64,000 bases of DNA from Ignisphaera aggregans DSM 17230. Its GTDB lineage: Archaea; Thermoproteota; Thermoprotei_A; Sulfolobales; Ignisphaeraceae. The DNA lies in contig CP002098.1 of the NCBI GenBank assembly GCA_000145985.1, positions 496,001-560,000 on the forward strand, read 5' to 3'. The translations under genes and the position numbers were made by a program. The first letter of the stretch is position 1. Each line of letters begins with the position of its first letter. Positions 35,413 to 44,005 of the stretch are shown here, piece by piece. Under the pieces are notes generated by a model. It was not told the origin of the DNA. It did no database searches and was given only the letters and a program-made list of their open reading frames with translations.

Positions 35413-36816
35413 TCATCCACCCCCAACAACTATTTTCCTAACCCTTATATGTGGTCCTCCATCACCAACACGAGCAAGCTGCCCCTCTTTACCACATCCA
35501 CCAAAAACACTAGTAGTAATGTTAAGATCCTTTGCAACCATATCCACCTCTTTCAATACCTCAAGAATATTCCCACTTACTGTAACACCTCTAACAATTT
35601 CACCTATCTCTCCATTTCTAATTATATAGGATGGACCTATGCTAAAGGTGAATGTACCCATAGCAGGATTTACCTCTCCACCCATAGCACCCCTACCCCT
35701 TAGATATATACCCATAGATATATCCTCAAAAAGCTCCTCAACCTCTGCATCACCTGGAGCTAAATAGAAGTTTGTCTGTCTTACAATAGAGTCAAAGGTT
35801 ATATCCTGAGCTCTAGCATTACCTGTAACACTCTGTCTAAGTTCATATGATGTATATCTACTATTTAGATAGTGCTTCAGAACCCCATTCTCAACAACAG
35901 TAGTTCTACTCTTAGCTATGCCTTCATCATCAAATGGAACTGGGTATCCACCTTCAACAACTCCATCATCATATATAGTAACTAGCTCACTAGCAACCTT
36001 CTCACCAATCTTATTGATGAGAACAGATGAATTAGATACAACCTGGTCACCCTCAGATGCATGTCCAAATGCCTCGTGGAGTAGAAGGCCTACTAGTGCA
36101 TTATCTACAACAGCTATATATGTCCCTGGAGATGGTGTTGATGCTTTTGATGCGCTAATTGCAAGTCTGTCTATCTCCTCCACAAATCTATCCCAATCAA
36201 ATCTCTCTATATATTCATATCCTCCAACAAATGTCTTTTGATCATATACTCTCTCCATAGCATCTCCAGTTCTAGCTATAGCAGTATGCGATATCCCTAT
36301 GATCGATATATCTGATTCTGCTTCTGCACCATAGCTAGATACAATAAATCTTCTATCTCTTTCAAAACCATATCTAGTAATAGCAGAGACTATACCTTCT
36401 CTAGACATAGAATCTCTATTAAGCTTAGATATAAGTTCAATCTTTTTAGTAGGGTCAACATCTAGTGGATTGATTCTAACCTCTGTAGAAAATCTAGTCT
36501 TAACACCTTTGGCATCAGCTAAAATTCTTCTATATCCATATCTAGACATAGCTCTAGCCTGTGAAATAGCTCTATCAATAGCTGATACAATACTATCTCT
36601 ATCAAATGATGTTGTATAGCTATAGCCTATACCACCATCGACAACAACCCTTATCCCAATACCACTAACTCTTGAATATCCATAGCTTCTAATGATACCT
36701 CCATCAAATACTATCTGCTCATATACTCTATCCTGAAGCCTTATAATAGCTTCAGAAGCACCTCTAGATAATGCTATATTTAGTATATCTTTTCCTAGAT
36801 CTATAGATATATTCAA
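35413..36816 (-). CDS. TldD metalloprotease subunit
   Basis: 467 residues. LLLHEAFGHASEGDQVV (about 247-263) is the HExxxH zinc motif, with a Cys in SVFGGCGKEGQLARVGDGGP near the C-terminus as the probable third ligand (FGGCGK...). VTIYDDGVVEGGYPVPFDDEG (around 290) is the substrate-groove strand. Upstream of tldE in a two-gene operon; the heterodimer is cytoplasmic. Confidence 0.94.
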   Translation of the reverse strand: MNISIDLGKDILNIALSRGASEAIIRLQDRVYEQIVFDGGIIRSYGYSRVSGIGIRVVVDGGIGYSYTTSFDRDSIVSAIDRAISQARAMSRYGYRRILADAKGVKTRFSTEVRINPLDVDPTKKIELISKLNRDSMSREGIVSAITRYGFERDRRFIVSSYGAEAESDISIIGISHTAIARTGDAMERVYDQKTFVGGYEYIERFDWDRFVEEIDRLAISASKASTPSPGTYIAVVDNALVGLLLHEAFGHASEGDQVVSNSSVLINKIGEKVASELVTIYDDGVVEGGYPVPFDDEGIAKSRTTVVENGVLKHYLNSRYTSYELRQSVTGNARAQDITFDSIVRQTNFYLAPGDAEVEELFEDISMGIYLRGRGAMGGEVNPAMGTFTFSIGPSYIIRNGEIGEIVRGVTVSGNILEVLKEVDMVAKDLNITTSVFGGCGKEGQLARVGDGGPHIRVRKIVVGGG

Positions 36817-36883
36817 AAAATATCCCCAGGATTTATATCTACTAACCCTACTATAAAAATCTATTTATCTATTTTCAGTATCT

Positions 36884-37264
36884 CTATAACCTTCTTTCAC
36901 TATATATCCTATATAGCTTCTCAACAATATATCTATTCACATATCTCCCATGGGGTCTTAGACCACCGGAGAACTTCTTTGGTATATGTAGAAGCTCGTG
37001 TATCAATACCTTAATCTTATCCTCGTGATCTAGAGAGGAAAAGTTTTCATCTATAACCTCGATTATATACATAGGCTTTTCATTCAATACATATCTCCAT
37101 ATGGTTGAGAGTGAATGTATTCTTGCTATAGCCCTACTCCTACTCTTCCTAGTTCTTACAAAGAATACTCTATCTATATCTATATGGCTAAAATAGTCGT
37201 TTAGAGTTCTAATAATGTCTATAGCCATCTCCCTCGCCTCATGATCTTCACTATATATAGGCAT
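36884..37264 (-). CDS. Putative metallopeptidase (DUF, phage-metallopeptidase-like)
   Basis: 126 residues. YIIEVIDENFSSL then KIKVLIHELLHIPKKFSGGL and RPHGRYVN give an HELLHIP zinc site plus a third His in RPH, the layout of the small phage/archaeal metallopeptidase family. ATG 37264 (MPIYSEDHEAREMA) is chosen because the TATA-like AATAAAAAG lies at about 37310-37320, too close to the longer start at 37306. Role unknown. Confidence 0.7.
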   Translation of the reverse strand: MPIYSEDHEAREMAIDIIRTLNDYFSHIDIDRVFFVRTRKSRSRAIARIHSLSTIWRYVLNEKPMYIIEVIDENFSSLDHEDKIKVLIHELLHIPKKFSGGLRPHGRYVNRYIVEKLYRIYSERRL

Positions 37265-37360
37265 TATACAACACCTGGCTTCTATTGTGTTGATGCTATG
37301 GTTCAAAAGCTTTTTATTCTTCTCTACAGCCCATAGTATTAGTCTTGTGGGGTTGTGTCA

Positions 37361-38155
37361 ATGGATATGGATATTGGTGTTATTGGTATTGGGAGAATGG
37401 GTAGAGCTATTATCAAAGGGTTTATCTCTGGTGGTATAGATCCAAAGAAGATCTATGTATATGATGTTTCACCCATGGCTATAGAGAGTATTAGGGGTAT
37501 GGGTGTCAATATATGTAGTAGTAATATCGAGGTTGTAAGGAGTTCTAATCTAGTGATTCTAGCTGTAAAACCTTCTCAGGTGAGAGGGGTTGCTGAAGAT
37601 ATATCGCGATATGTAGATGGGAAGATAGTTATATCTATAGCAGCATTCATACAGCTAAAAATGTTGGAGAAGATTCTCAGTGGTGCAAGAATCTATAGAG
37701 TTATGCCAAATATAGGTGTAGAGGTTAACACAGGTTTTATAGCAATAACACCTCCATCAGCTATGGATAGCAATATAGATAGACTTTTTAGACTTCTTGG
37801 AGAAGTTGTATGGGTCGATGAAGATGTTCTAGATCTCCTCACACTAATGTCAGCATCAACACCAGCTCTAATAGCTGAAATCGCCGATGCACTAATTCTC
37901 GCATCTCTAAAAGCAGGAATACCATATGATATCGCCAAGAAAGCTACAGCACATGTTTTACAAGGCGTTGGAAAACTACTCCTATACAGAGATACAAGTA
38001 GCATCAGAGACAGCGTTATAACACCTAGGGGTACAACCATAGAACTTATAGAGAGGATATATACAGAGGAAGCAAAGTCAAGACTCCTATCAGCACTTAT
38101 AAAAACCATAGAAAAATATCTAGAGCTTCTAGAAAAATATAAAAGCGGATCATAG
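37361..38155 (+). CDS. proC: Pyrroline-5-carboxylate reductase
   Basis: 264 residues. GVIGIGRMGRAIIKGFISGG (about 8-27) is the NAD(P) Rossmann loop; VILAVKPSQV (about 69) and ARIYRVMPNIGVEVNTG (about 111), and the terminal TPRGTTIELIERI (about 220) conform to ProC. Last step of proline synthesis. GTG at 37355 and ATG at 37367 are alternative starts. Confidence 0.94.
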   Translation: MDMDIGVIGIGRMGRAIIKGFISGGIDPKKIYVYDVSPMAIESIRGMGVNICSSNIEVVRSSNLVILAVKPSQVRGVAEDISRYVDGKIVISIAAFIQLKMLEKILSGARIYRVMPNIGVEVNTGFIAITPPSAMDSNIDRLFRLLGEVVWVDEDVLDLLTLMSASTPALIAEIADALILASLKAGIPYDIAKKATAHVLQGVGKLLLYRDTSSIRDSVITPRGTTIELIERIYTEEAKSRLLSALIKTIEKYLELLEKYKSGS

Positions 38156-38251
38156 CAAATTCATCTCTATTCACAAGATTTCTCCCGAACATAAATAACC
38201 TCCAACTCTATTTATAGGAATTCACACTATTTTGATAAGGCACTATACTCT

Positions 38252-38275
38252 CTTTCAATTCCATATATTGTATTC
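38252..38275 (-). repeat. Orphan CRISPR repeat
   Basis: Same 24-mer as array 1 on the same strand with one change: CTTTCAATTCC...ATTGTATTC instead of ...ATTGGATTC. It is 2.1 kb from the leader-distal repeat of array 1 and in register with it if the intervening cassette is removed. A diverged last repeat is typical of leader-distal ends. The 45 bp after it, up to about 38340, could be the remains of a spacer. Confidence 0.85.
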
Positions 38276-38350
38276 GTAGAAAATGCTTATTTAGATTACT
38301 ATGTATCGATGATTACAGAGCACTAGCACTAATTACAACAAGTGATGTTT

Positions 38351-38683
38351 ATGGTTTCTCAACACCGAGAACCTGCCCCATGTCTAAGACTGAATGACAA
38401 TGTAATCCTACTTCAGGATAAAGAGAGTGACATGCATCTCGTGTACAATGCTGTCTCTATGGATGTATTCAAAGTTAATGAGTTGGCATATGAATTGCTT
38501 AAATTCCTTGAATCTGCCTGTCGCTCGATTAGCGAACTGAGTGACTACTTCGAAGAGCTGGTGAGAGTGTATGAACACAGCGGCAACTATTTTACCTCAG
38601 ATATACATTCTGAAAACATATATTTTGAGCTGAAGCAATTCCCCTTCAAGCTTGGGATTGTGAAGTCTTATGACGAATGTTGA
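38351..38683 (+). CDS. PqqD-like protein (RiPP recognition element type)
   Basis: About 110 residues. The stretch NDNVILLQDKESDMHLVYNA, then MDVFKVNELAYELLKFLES and CRSISELSDYFEELVRVYE, matches the PqqD/RRE pattern (strands ending in N, then VxxLNxxA, then a winged helix with ISEL), which binds leader peptides of ribosomally made, modified peptides. No radical SAM enzyme lies next to it. GTG 38342 and ATG 38345 are further possible starts. Base composition is more GC-rich than the flanks, as is that of the neighbouring exporter. Confidence 0.66.
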   Translation: MVSQHREPAPCLRLNDNVILLQDKESDMHLVYNAVSMDVFKVNELAYELLKFLESACRSISELSDYFEELVRVYEHSGNYFTSDIHSENIYFELKQFPFKLGIVKSYDEC

Positions 38684-38730
38684 TAGATGCTGATAAGGTC
38701 TAGGCTTAGGTGTTGTAGGTAGGCCTAACG

Positions 38731-39939
38731 ATGAGTGCCGAGAGACCTATGTTTACTCTGTACGTAGCGCTATTGCTGACGTTTGTACTGACATTCCTGT
38801 ATAGCTCTTGGTCGCCATATATATCCCTAGTCGTTGTCAAGTTCAAGGGTGTAGATGTTGGCGGTTTAGCCGCAATACTGACAGCGATGAATCTAGGGCT
38901 CACCGTTGGCCCTGTGTTCTCGGCGATCTTGTCAAGGAGGGCCGGTTTACGCATCGCTCTACCCATTCTGCTAGTTCTGAAGAGCTTCTCCATCCTCGGC
39001 TGGATCGCAACTAAACGTCTAGAAATTCTCATAGCTCTCGGACTACTGTTTACAGTCTCGGCTTCAGGCATAGTGACGATCCTCACATACGTAGCATCAC
39101 GCCTGGGGTCTAGACATGGCAAGGCCTTCGGCTTATTCTACTCAGCAAGATCCGCAGCATTTGCTTTGGGCCCACTCTTTGGTGGAGTAGTGCTCTACTA
39201 CCATGGCTACAAGACGCTTGCAATGGTTGTCGGAGTCTTAGTGACGTGCTGTGCCTTTGCTATGGCTGCTCTAAGAATTCTTGGTGAGGATTCGAAGATC
39301 CCAGTCAGGAGCTCTGCACAGAGCTTATTCAGAGGTTTGAGGGGGCTACTGCATCTAAGGGCTGCTAGGGCTCTCGTCGTCACCTCTACGCTGATCAACT
39401 TCTCCAGCGCTGTTGCACAAGGGTATAGATCTGTCTATGCCTACGAATACCTGAAGATGAGTGAAGTGCTTCTGGGGGTCATGTACTCATTCGACGACTT
39501 TCTGAAGATCTTCCTGAACCCCTTCATAGGGGTCTTCGTGGATAGGTTCGGTTACGTCAGATCCTACCTCGCTGGAGTAGTGTTTTCATCGATGGTGGCA
39601 ATTCTATGGCCCTTCTCACCAAGTCCACTCATAGCAGTGGTGCTCTACACGATGATAAGCATATTCGCATCACTATACATTGTAGCAGAGAGTAGCGTTG
39701 TTGCAGCACTCGTACCCGAGGAATCGAGACTAGAAGTATATGCAGTAATTTCGTCGCTTAGCGAGGTATTCTCAGTAGTAGCTCCCACAGTGGGTGTAGC
39801 ACTATGGGAGCTAAGCCCTCGGACAGTCTTCGTCTTTGAGGGATTGCTTGGCATATGTGCTTCAATCATCCTTTACACATCTATAATGCTGAGAACCAAT
39901 CAGATAGAGAATCAGAACAGATATGCAGAGCCAAAGTGA
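38731..39939 (+). CDS. MFS transporter
   Basis: 402 residues, 12 predicted helices. Features include LTVGPVFSAILSRRAGLRIA (the GxxxDRxGRR-like loop 2-3 in degenerate form), FSARSAAFALGPLFGG (helix 5 motif) and IGVFVDRFGYVRSYLAGVV (loop 8-9). GC-rich codons (CTCGTC, ACGCTG, CTGAACC) contrast with the AT-rich host genes. It follows the PqqD-like gene by 47 bp on the same strand, so the pair is probably one acquired unit; it may export a modified peptide or a metabolite. Confidence 0.88.
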   Translation: MSAERPMFTLYVALLLTFVLTFLYSSWSPYISLVVVKFKGVDVGGLAAILTAMNLGLTVGPVFSAILSRRAGLRIALPILLVLKSFSILGWIATKRLEILIALGLLFTVSASGIVTILTYVASRLGSRHGKAFGLFYSARSAAFALGPLFGGVVLYYHGYKTLAMVVGVLVTCCAFAMAALRILGEDSKIPVRSSAQSLFRGLRGLLHLRAARALVVTSTLINFSSAVAQGYRSVYAYEYLKMSEVLLGVMYSFDDFLKIFLNPFIGVFVDRFGYVRSYLAGVVFSSMVAILWPFSPSPLIAVVLYTMISIFASLYIVAESSVVAALVPEESRLEVYAVISSLSEVFSVVAPTVGVALWELSPRTVFVFEGLLGICASIILYTSIMLRTNQIENQNRYAEPK

Positions 39940-40173
39940 TGAATAGTTACGTAGATAGGAAAGTCTTGTTAGCATTGATCCTAGGAATATAAAAAGCTAA
40001 GAAGTAGCCATTCTCACTTCCCAAGGCTTAATATCTGAAGTACCTAATACAAAGCTATCCTCAACATTTTCAGCATCTCTGCAATCCGTGCCCTAGGTAT
40101 TCCAAACTTCATCAGTCTTTTGAACACTCTTACTCCTCGAAGGCCTTGGCCTCTCTGACCGCTTGTCCATACA

Positions 40174-40387
40174 ATGCATGACGAGAAAAACAACTTTATA
40201 TTAGCTAAATCTCTAGCGGAGAGATTTGAAGAACTGGCTAGGAAGTTGAGGGAGATTAAAGAGCGTTAAGCAGGAGATCATTAGTACTCTAAAGCAGCTA
40301 CGTGAGGCTTTGAAACCCAGAGCTGTAGTGCTTGACCTTAACGGCACTCTCGTTGATTGCAGTGCTAGGTTTAAGAAGCGTAGAGTT
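40174..40387 (+). pseudogene. Broken gene fragment running into CRISPR array 1
   Basis: ATG 40174 opens MHDEKNNFILAKSLAERFEE then LARKLREIKER and TAA (40267-40269). In the next frame the text continues as SVKQEIISTLKQLREALKPR, AVVLDLNGTLVDCSARFKK up to the first CRISPR repeat at 40388. The VVLDLNGTLVD string resembles HAD motif I (DxDGTxxD) with Asn for the second Asp, but so short a match may be chance. The gene lacks its rest, replaced by the CRISPR repeats. The stretch 39940-40173 shows no other gene. Confidence 0.35.
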
Positions 40388-40964
40388 CTTTCAATTCCAT
40401 ATATTGGATTCATAGAGGTATATACGGGAAGATCCTTGTTTACGATATGTACTACAACTTTCAATTCCATATATTGGATTCTGAGCTTATAAAAAGAATT
40501 GTTACCGACATAGAGAGACATACTGACTTTCAATTCCATATATTGGATTCGGGAATATATGAACACAGCGGTATACCAATTTATGTGATTGATACACTTT
40601 CAATTCCATATATTGGATTCCTTAAGGAGAATGGCTTTGATCCAACAAGAACAATTGTATTCTACAACTTTCAATTCCATATATTGGATTCCACTAGGTT
40701 GGCGATTGCAGGCTCAATGATTGGAGAAATACGGGCTTTCAATTCCATATATTGGATTCAGCTAATCGAGGAAAAAGATTATGACGCAATGGCATTCATA
40801 AACTTTCAATTCCATATATTGGATTCAATGTTCTCGTTCTTTGGGAACTGGGGCGATCCAGATAAATACAATCTTTCAATTCCATATATTGGATTCGAAG
40901 GTAGAGCCATAATTGATGTAGCAATGGGTGGTTCAAAAGTCTTTCAATTCCATATATTGGATTC
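40388..40964 (-). CRISPR. CRISPR array 1, 9 repeats, 8 spacers
   Basis: Nine identical 24-nt repeats start at 40388, 40458, 40527, 40597, 40668, 40736, 40803, 40873 and 40941 (plus-strand form CTTTCAATTCC...TTGGATTC); spacers are 43-47 nt. Transcription is on the minus strand: the repeat ends ATTGAAAG and the leader lies at higher coordinates. Spacers show no repetition among themselves. The repeat differs from that of array 2 at two positions. No cas gene is adjacent. Confidence 0.97.
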
Positions 40965-41318
40965 CGGGTTATGGACTCTCTATTCTTTTCTTATCCTAGT
41001 CTCCATATATGGATTCAGAGTTCTATCTACAATAACTTGATAAAGATTTTTAAATTTTTTTGCAGATCATCAAAGGCTATATTCTTCATAAATCAATGGT
41101 GTGAAGGTTATGATCTGGCAATAGAGTTATTGCAAAGATGTCAACTCTATAGATATGTACACATTTATAGTAATGAAAGTGTATATATTCTCTAAATATG
41201 TAAAATGAGCTTATATAGAGGTTTATAAATATTGCATAGAGTCTATTGCAATGATCTGTATTTATAGAATGTGATGTAAGCCGGTTTATGATGGTAATAT
41301 GATGAATGGAATTGAAAG
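40965..41318 (-). promoter_or_regulatory. CRISPR leader of array 1
   Basis: About 350 bp, nearly identical in inverted form to the leader of array 2. It contains TTTTTAAA (about 41046), a TATA-like element on the minus strand, and at 41000-41016 a repeat-like motif GAATCCATATATGG followed by AGACTAGGATAAGAAAAGAA in both leaders. The homology between leaders runs to about 41318, where ATGGAATTGAAAG (41305-41317), a fragment of the repeat, is found. Confidence 0.75.
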
Positions 41319-41323
41319 GAAAG

Positions 41324-41812
41324 TTAGGGTATTAGTAGATAGAGTATTATGGTTGTTGATAGAAGTGTGATGAGTATGTTTATTGTTTTGTCGTTGTATG
41401 GTATTTTTAGTAGTGAATATCTCTTTTTGTTGAATGGCCAGAATAGATATACTCCTCCTGCTGTCAGCATGTCTAGTGCTATGTGTAACAATGCTATTGA
41501 GAAACATGTTGTTGCTATGACTAGGTGTGTCTCTGGCTCTAGTCCTATTCCTATGGATTCTATGGCTATTGTAATTGCTATTGATATTGCTATCGATATT
41601 ATTGTTGCTCCAATTATTGAGTGTGTCCATGGGGTTCTCCTACCACCTCTATGCCCATAGAGAAAATCTATAGCTGTGTTAATGATTATCGATAGTATTA
41701 GTGCTGTGAGAAACATTGTAAGTGTGTTGCCTAGGCTGTCTCTACCTATTGTCTTCATAAGTATTGTGAATGCTATAGCTGTCCCAGATATATTATGTGT
41801 TGATAGCTTCAT
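41324..41812 (-). CDS. YdjM-like membrane metal-dependent hydrolase (DUF457 type)
   Basis: 162 residues, about four helices. RTPWTHSIIG (about 57-66) and CFSIALLHIALDMLTAGGVY followed by LFWPFNKKRYSLLKIP fit the YdjM/LexA-regulated membrane hydrolase family, with His and Asp residues at the membrane face. It probably acts on a lipid or peptidoglycan-like substrate; no biochemical role is clear. Overlaps the moaC 3' end by 20 bp on the same strand. Confidence 0.82.
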   Translation of the reverse strand: MKLSTHNISGTAIAFTILMKTIGRDSLGNTLTMFLTALILSIIINTAIDFLYGHRGGRRTPWTHSIIGATIISIAISIAITIAIESIGIGLEPETHLVIATTCFSIALLHIALDMLTAGGVYLFWPFNKKRYSLLKIPYNDKTINILITLLSTTIILYLLIP

Positions 41813-42251
41813 CTAATTTCTTCACCTTCTTTACAACTCTTATATCCTCAATTACTGTATATGGATACTGCCCCTCCTCATCCTTCTCATACTTCTTCAC
41901 CATATCCCATATATTTAGAAGTGCTATTGCAACCCCTGTAAGTGCCTCCATCTCAACACCTGTTCTCTCATATGCCTTTACAAGAACCTCTACACATATC
42001 CTATCACCCTCTATAGATATTCTTGGTTCTACATATGTAATCTTTATTGGGTGGCAGAATGGTAGGAGCATAGATGTTTGTTTAGCTCCCTGTATAGCTA
42101 CAATCTTTGTTGCTGAGAAAACATCTCCCTTCTCAACCTCACCCCTAATAACCCTCTCAATAGTCTCCTTCCTAAGCCTTATACATCCCCTTGCTATAGC
42201 CTCTCTATAGATATTATCCTTATCTGTAATATCAATCATCTTTATGGCCAT
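41793..42251 (-). CDS. moaC: MoaC cyclic pyranopterin monophosphate synthase
   Basis: 152 residues. MIDITDKDNIYREAIARGCI at the start, LLPFCHPIKITYV (about 65-77) and VKAYERTGVEMEALTGVAIA then LLNIWDMVKKYEKD (about 103-135) are MoaC signatures. It performs the second step of molybdopterin/tungstopterin synthesis. Other moa genes are not in the window. Confidence 0.95.
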   Translation of the reverse strand: MAIKMIDITDKDNIYREAIARGCIRLRKETIERVIRGEVEKGDVFSATKIVAIQGAKQTSMLLPFCHPIKITYVEPRISIEGDRICVEVLVKAYERTGVEMEALTGVAIALLNIWDMVKKYEKDEEGQYPYTVIEDIRVVKKVKKLDEAINT

Positions 42252-42307
42252 GAGACCACCTCTTAATATATCTCAAATAGTTTCTAAAAATAGTTTTGGT
42301 GGATTAG

Positions 42308-42922
42308 ATGTGCTGGGAATTGCTATATATAGATTTTGTTTATAGCTATGGCGATGAAAGCTATATAAAATCGTTTATAGATATCCCCCCAGGTGAGATA
42401 GTTCTTAGAAATACAGATGAGCTAAACCTCTTTAGACATCCACATATAGAGCTGTGGCACAGATTTCTTAGAGATGTTTTCAATCCTATGATTTGTTTGA
42501 GAGAAAAAGCATTGATACTTCCATGTTCAGGTATAAAACCATATAGATTATCTGTTACTCATAGGGTTGCCGAATCTATAATAGATAGATATGGTCTTAG
42601 AGACTCTATACAGGTATACATATTGTCAGAGCCTATGATAATTGTGCCTAGAGAGCTAGATATATACTATCCATTTGCAAACTATGACTATCCACCAAGA
42701 GAATTAGATGGATTTTATAGGGATATGTTTATAGATCTTCTATCAATTGTAATACCAAGGCTTAGACACTATAAGAAGATTGTAGCTATCCTACCGAAGC
42801 ACCATAAGAATATTCTGCTTAGAAGTATTGAGAGAGCTGGTGTAGAGCTAGATATAGAGATTGTTGACTATGGTAGAAAGGCATTTGAGTCTATTAGAAA
42901 GGGAATAGAGTTATTAATCTAG
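42308..42922 (+). CDS. DUF5591-type protein (archaeosine synthase-related)
   Basis: 204 residues. LILPCSGIKPYRLSVTHRVA (about 75-95) and VYILSEPMIIVPRELDIYYP (about 102-121), then FANYDYPP, are the marks of the DUF5591 domain found in archaeosine synthase (ArcS)/TgtA2 proteins. Here it stands alone. The queD/queE/queC genes are 10 kb away. Role in archaeosine formation is inferred from the domain; it lacks the Cys-rich tail seen in full-length ArcS. Confidence 0.72.
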   Translation: MCWELLYIDFVYSYGDESYIKSFIDIPPGEIVLRNTDELNLFRHPHIELWHRFLRDVFNPMICLREKALILPCSGIKPYRLSVTHRVAESIIDRYGLRDSIQVYILSEPMIIVPRELDIYYPFANYDYPPRELDGFYRDMFIDLLSIVIPRLRHYKKIVAILPKHHKNILLRSIERAGVELDIEIVDYGRKAFESIRKGIELLI

Positions 42923-42988
42923 ATTGCTATATACATAATGTGAGCACCTCTTATAAACCCTATTACAGTTATCCATAGTGTGGTTGAA

Positions 42989-43456
42989 ATGGATAGAGCT
43001 GTCTTGGCTCTAGTAGCTATATCTATGGCTATAGCTATATCCATCCCATTAGCGATATATCTACTATATCCTGAGGAGGCTTCAGCTCTAGAAGATGTTA
43101 TAGAGTATATATCTAATGAGTCTTCTCCATATATACGTGAATCTCCAAGATTTGTAAAAGGTGTTGCTATAGCTGTCTTTGGGAGGAATGTTTTTGGTGG
43201 TAGAGGGTATATAGCTGTAGATCGTATGAATAGAATAGTGTTTAGATATGATGAAACATCTATAGATGTTGTTATTGGTCGTAGCTATATCGATATCTCT
43301 ACAGGTAGAGTTATTGGTAGGGATATGCTTATACATATTCTTAGCAGTGGAAATAACATTTCTGTTAAGGGATATGTTGTTGAAACCCCTAGGGGAAGGG
43401 TGTTGGTGCCTATAGAGATAGTAGTTGATGGACATATATATGTGGCTTCAAGGTAG
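42989..43456 (+). CDS. Signal-anchored hypothetical protein
   Basis: 155 residues. One N-terminal helix (VLALVAISMAIAISIPLAIY) then a soluble beta-rich domain (GRNVFGGRGYIAVDRMNRIV, VVIGRSYIDIST), outside the membrane. No family recognised. Followed by a membrane protein gene 6 bp downstream; the three genes to 44271 probably form one operon. Confidence 0.68.
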   Translation: MDRAVLALVAISMAIAISIPLAIYLLYPEEASALEDVIEYISNESSPYIRESPRFVKGVAIAVFGRNVFGGRGYIAVDRMNRIVFRYDETSIDVVIGRSYIDISTGRVIGRDMLIHILSSGNNISVKGYVVETPRGRVLVPIEIVVDGHIYVASR

Positions 43457-43462
43457 ATCTCT

Positions 43463-44005
43463 GTGACTCTAGAGATATTGGTTATGTCTATAGCTGAGAT
43501 TGTAGGTGCTATAGCATTTCTCTATATAGCATATCTCTTTATCAAAGTATATAGAGGATTGAGAGACGAATCATCATTTCTATTCTCAGTATCATATCTA
43601 TTTCTAGGTATTGCACAGATATGTGCATTTCTATCAATTATTGTTTCAAGCCACAGACTTGCAACAACATTCTATGTAGCTACATCGTCTTTTGCTATAG
43701 CCGGGTTCATATCTATGTTGGGGTCAACAGGATATAGATCCAGACTATATATAGTCCCACTAGCTATACTGTTGATGAGCCCTGATATAGTTGCAGGAAT
43801 TCTATCTATAGCTGTATCTCTAAGGAGTATACATATAACAAGGATTATGATGCTACTCCTCTCTATATCATTCTTCTTTAGAGGTATTAGCATAGTTGTA
43901 GCACCAAGTATATCGCCAATCATCTTGCTATTTGCAGAAGTTCTAAGGGCTACTATAGCTATAGCTCTATCTATATACCATGTATCAAGGGTTGTTAGGA
44001 TATGA
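43463..44005 (+). CDS. Hypothetical membrane protein
   Basis: 180 residues with five or six helices (FLYIAYLFIKVYRGL, LFSVSYLFLGIAQICAFLSI, FAIAGFISMLG, YIVPLAILLMSPDIVAGIL, IILLFAEVLRATIAIALSIY). GTG start. Its end overlaps the next gene start by four bases (ATGA). No known family; the adjacent winged-helix gene may regulate or act with it, as seen in archaeal small membrane/HTH pairs. Confidence 0.68.
   Translation: MTLEILVMSIAEIVGAIAFLYIAYLFIKVYRGLRDESSFLFSVSYLFLGIAQICAFLSIIVSSHRLATTFYVATSSFAIAGFISMLGSTGYRSRLYIVPLAILLMSPDIVAGILSIAVSLRSIHITRIMMLLLSISFFFRGISIVVAPSISPIILLFAEVLRATIAIALSIYHVSRVVRI

Noticed and set aside
40551-40596. 14-nt match TATGAACACAGCGG between spacer 3 of array 1 and the PqqD-like gene (about 38574)
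   Set aside because: A shared 14-mer is roughly what chance allows across a 64-kb window against all spacers, and the flanks do not match. Not good evidence of self-targeting.
40447-41040. Long plus-strand frame through CRISPR array 1 with repeated FQFHILDS/LSIPYIGF peptides
   Set aside because: It is a translation of the 24-nt repeats in rotating frames. It has no ribosome site, and the array clearly explains it.
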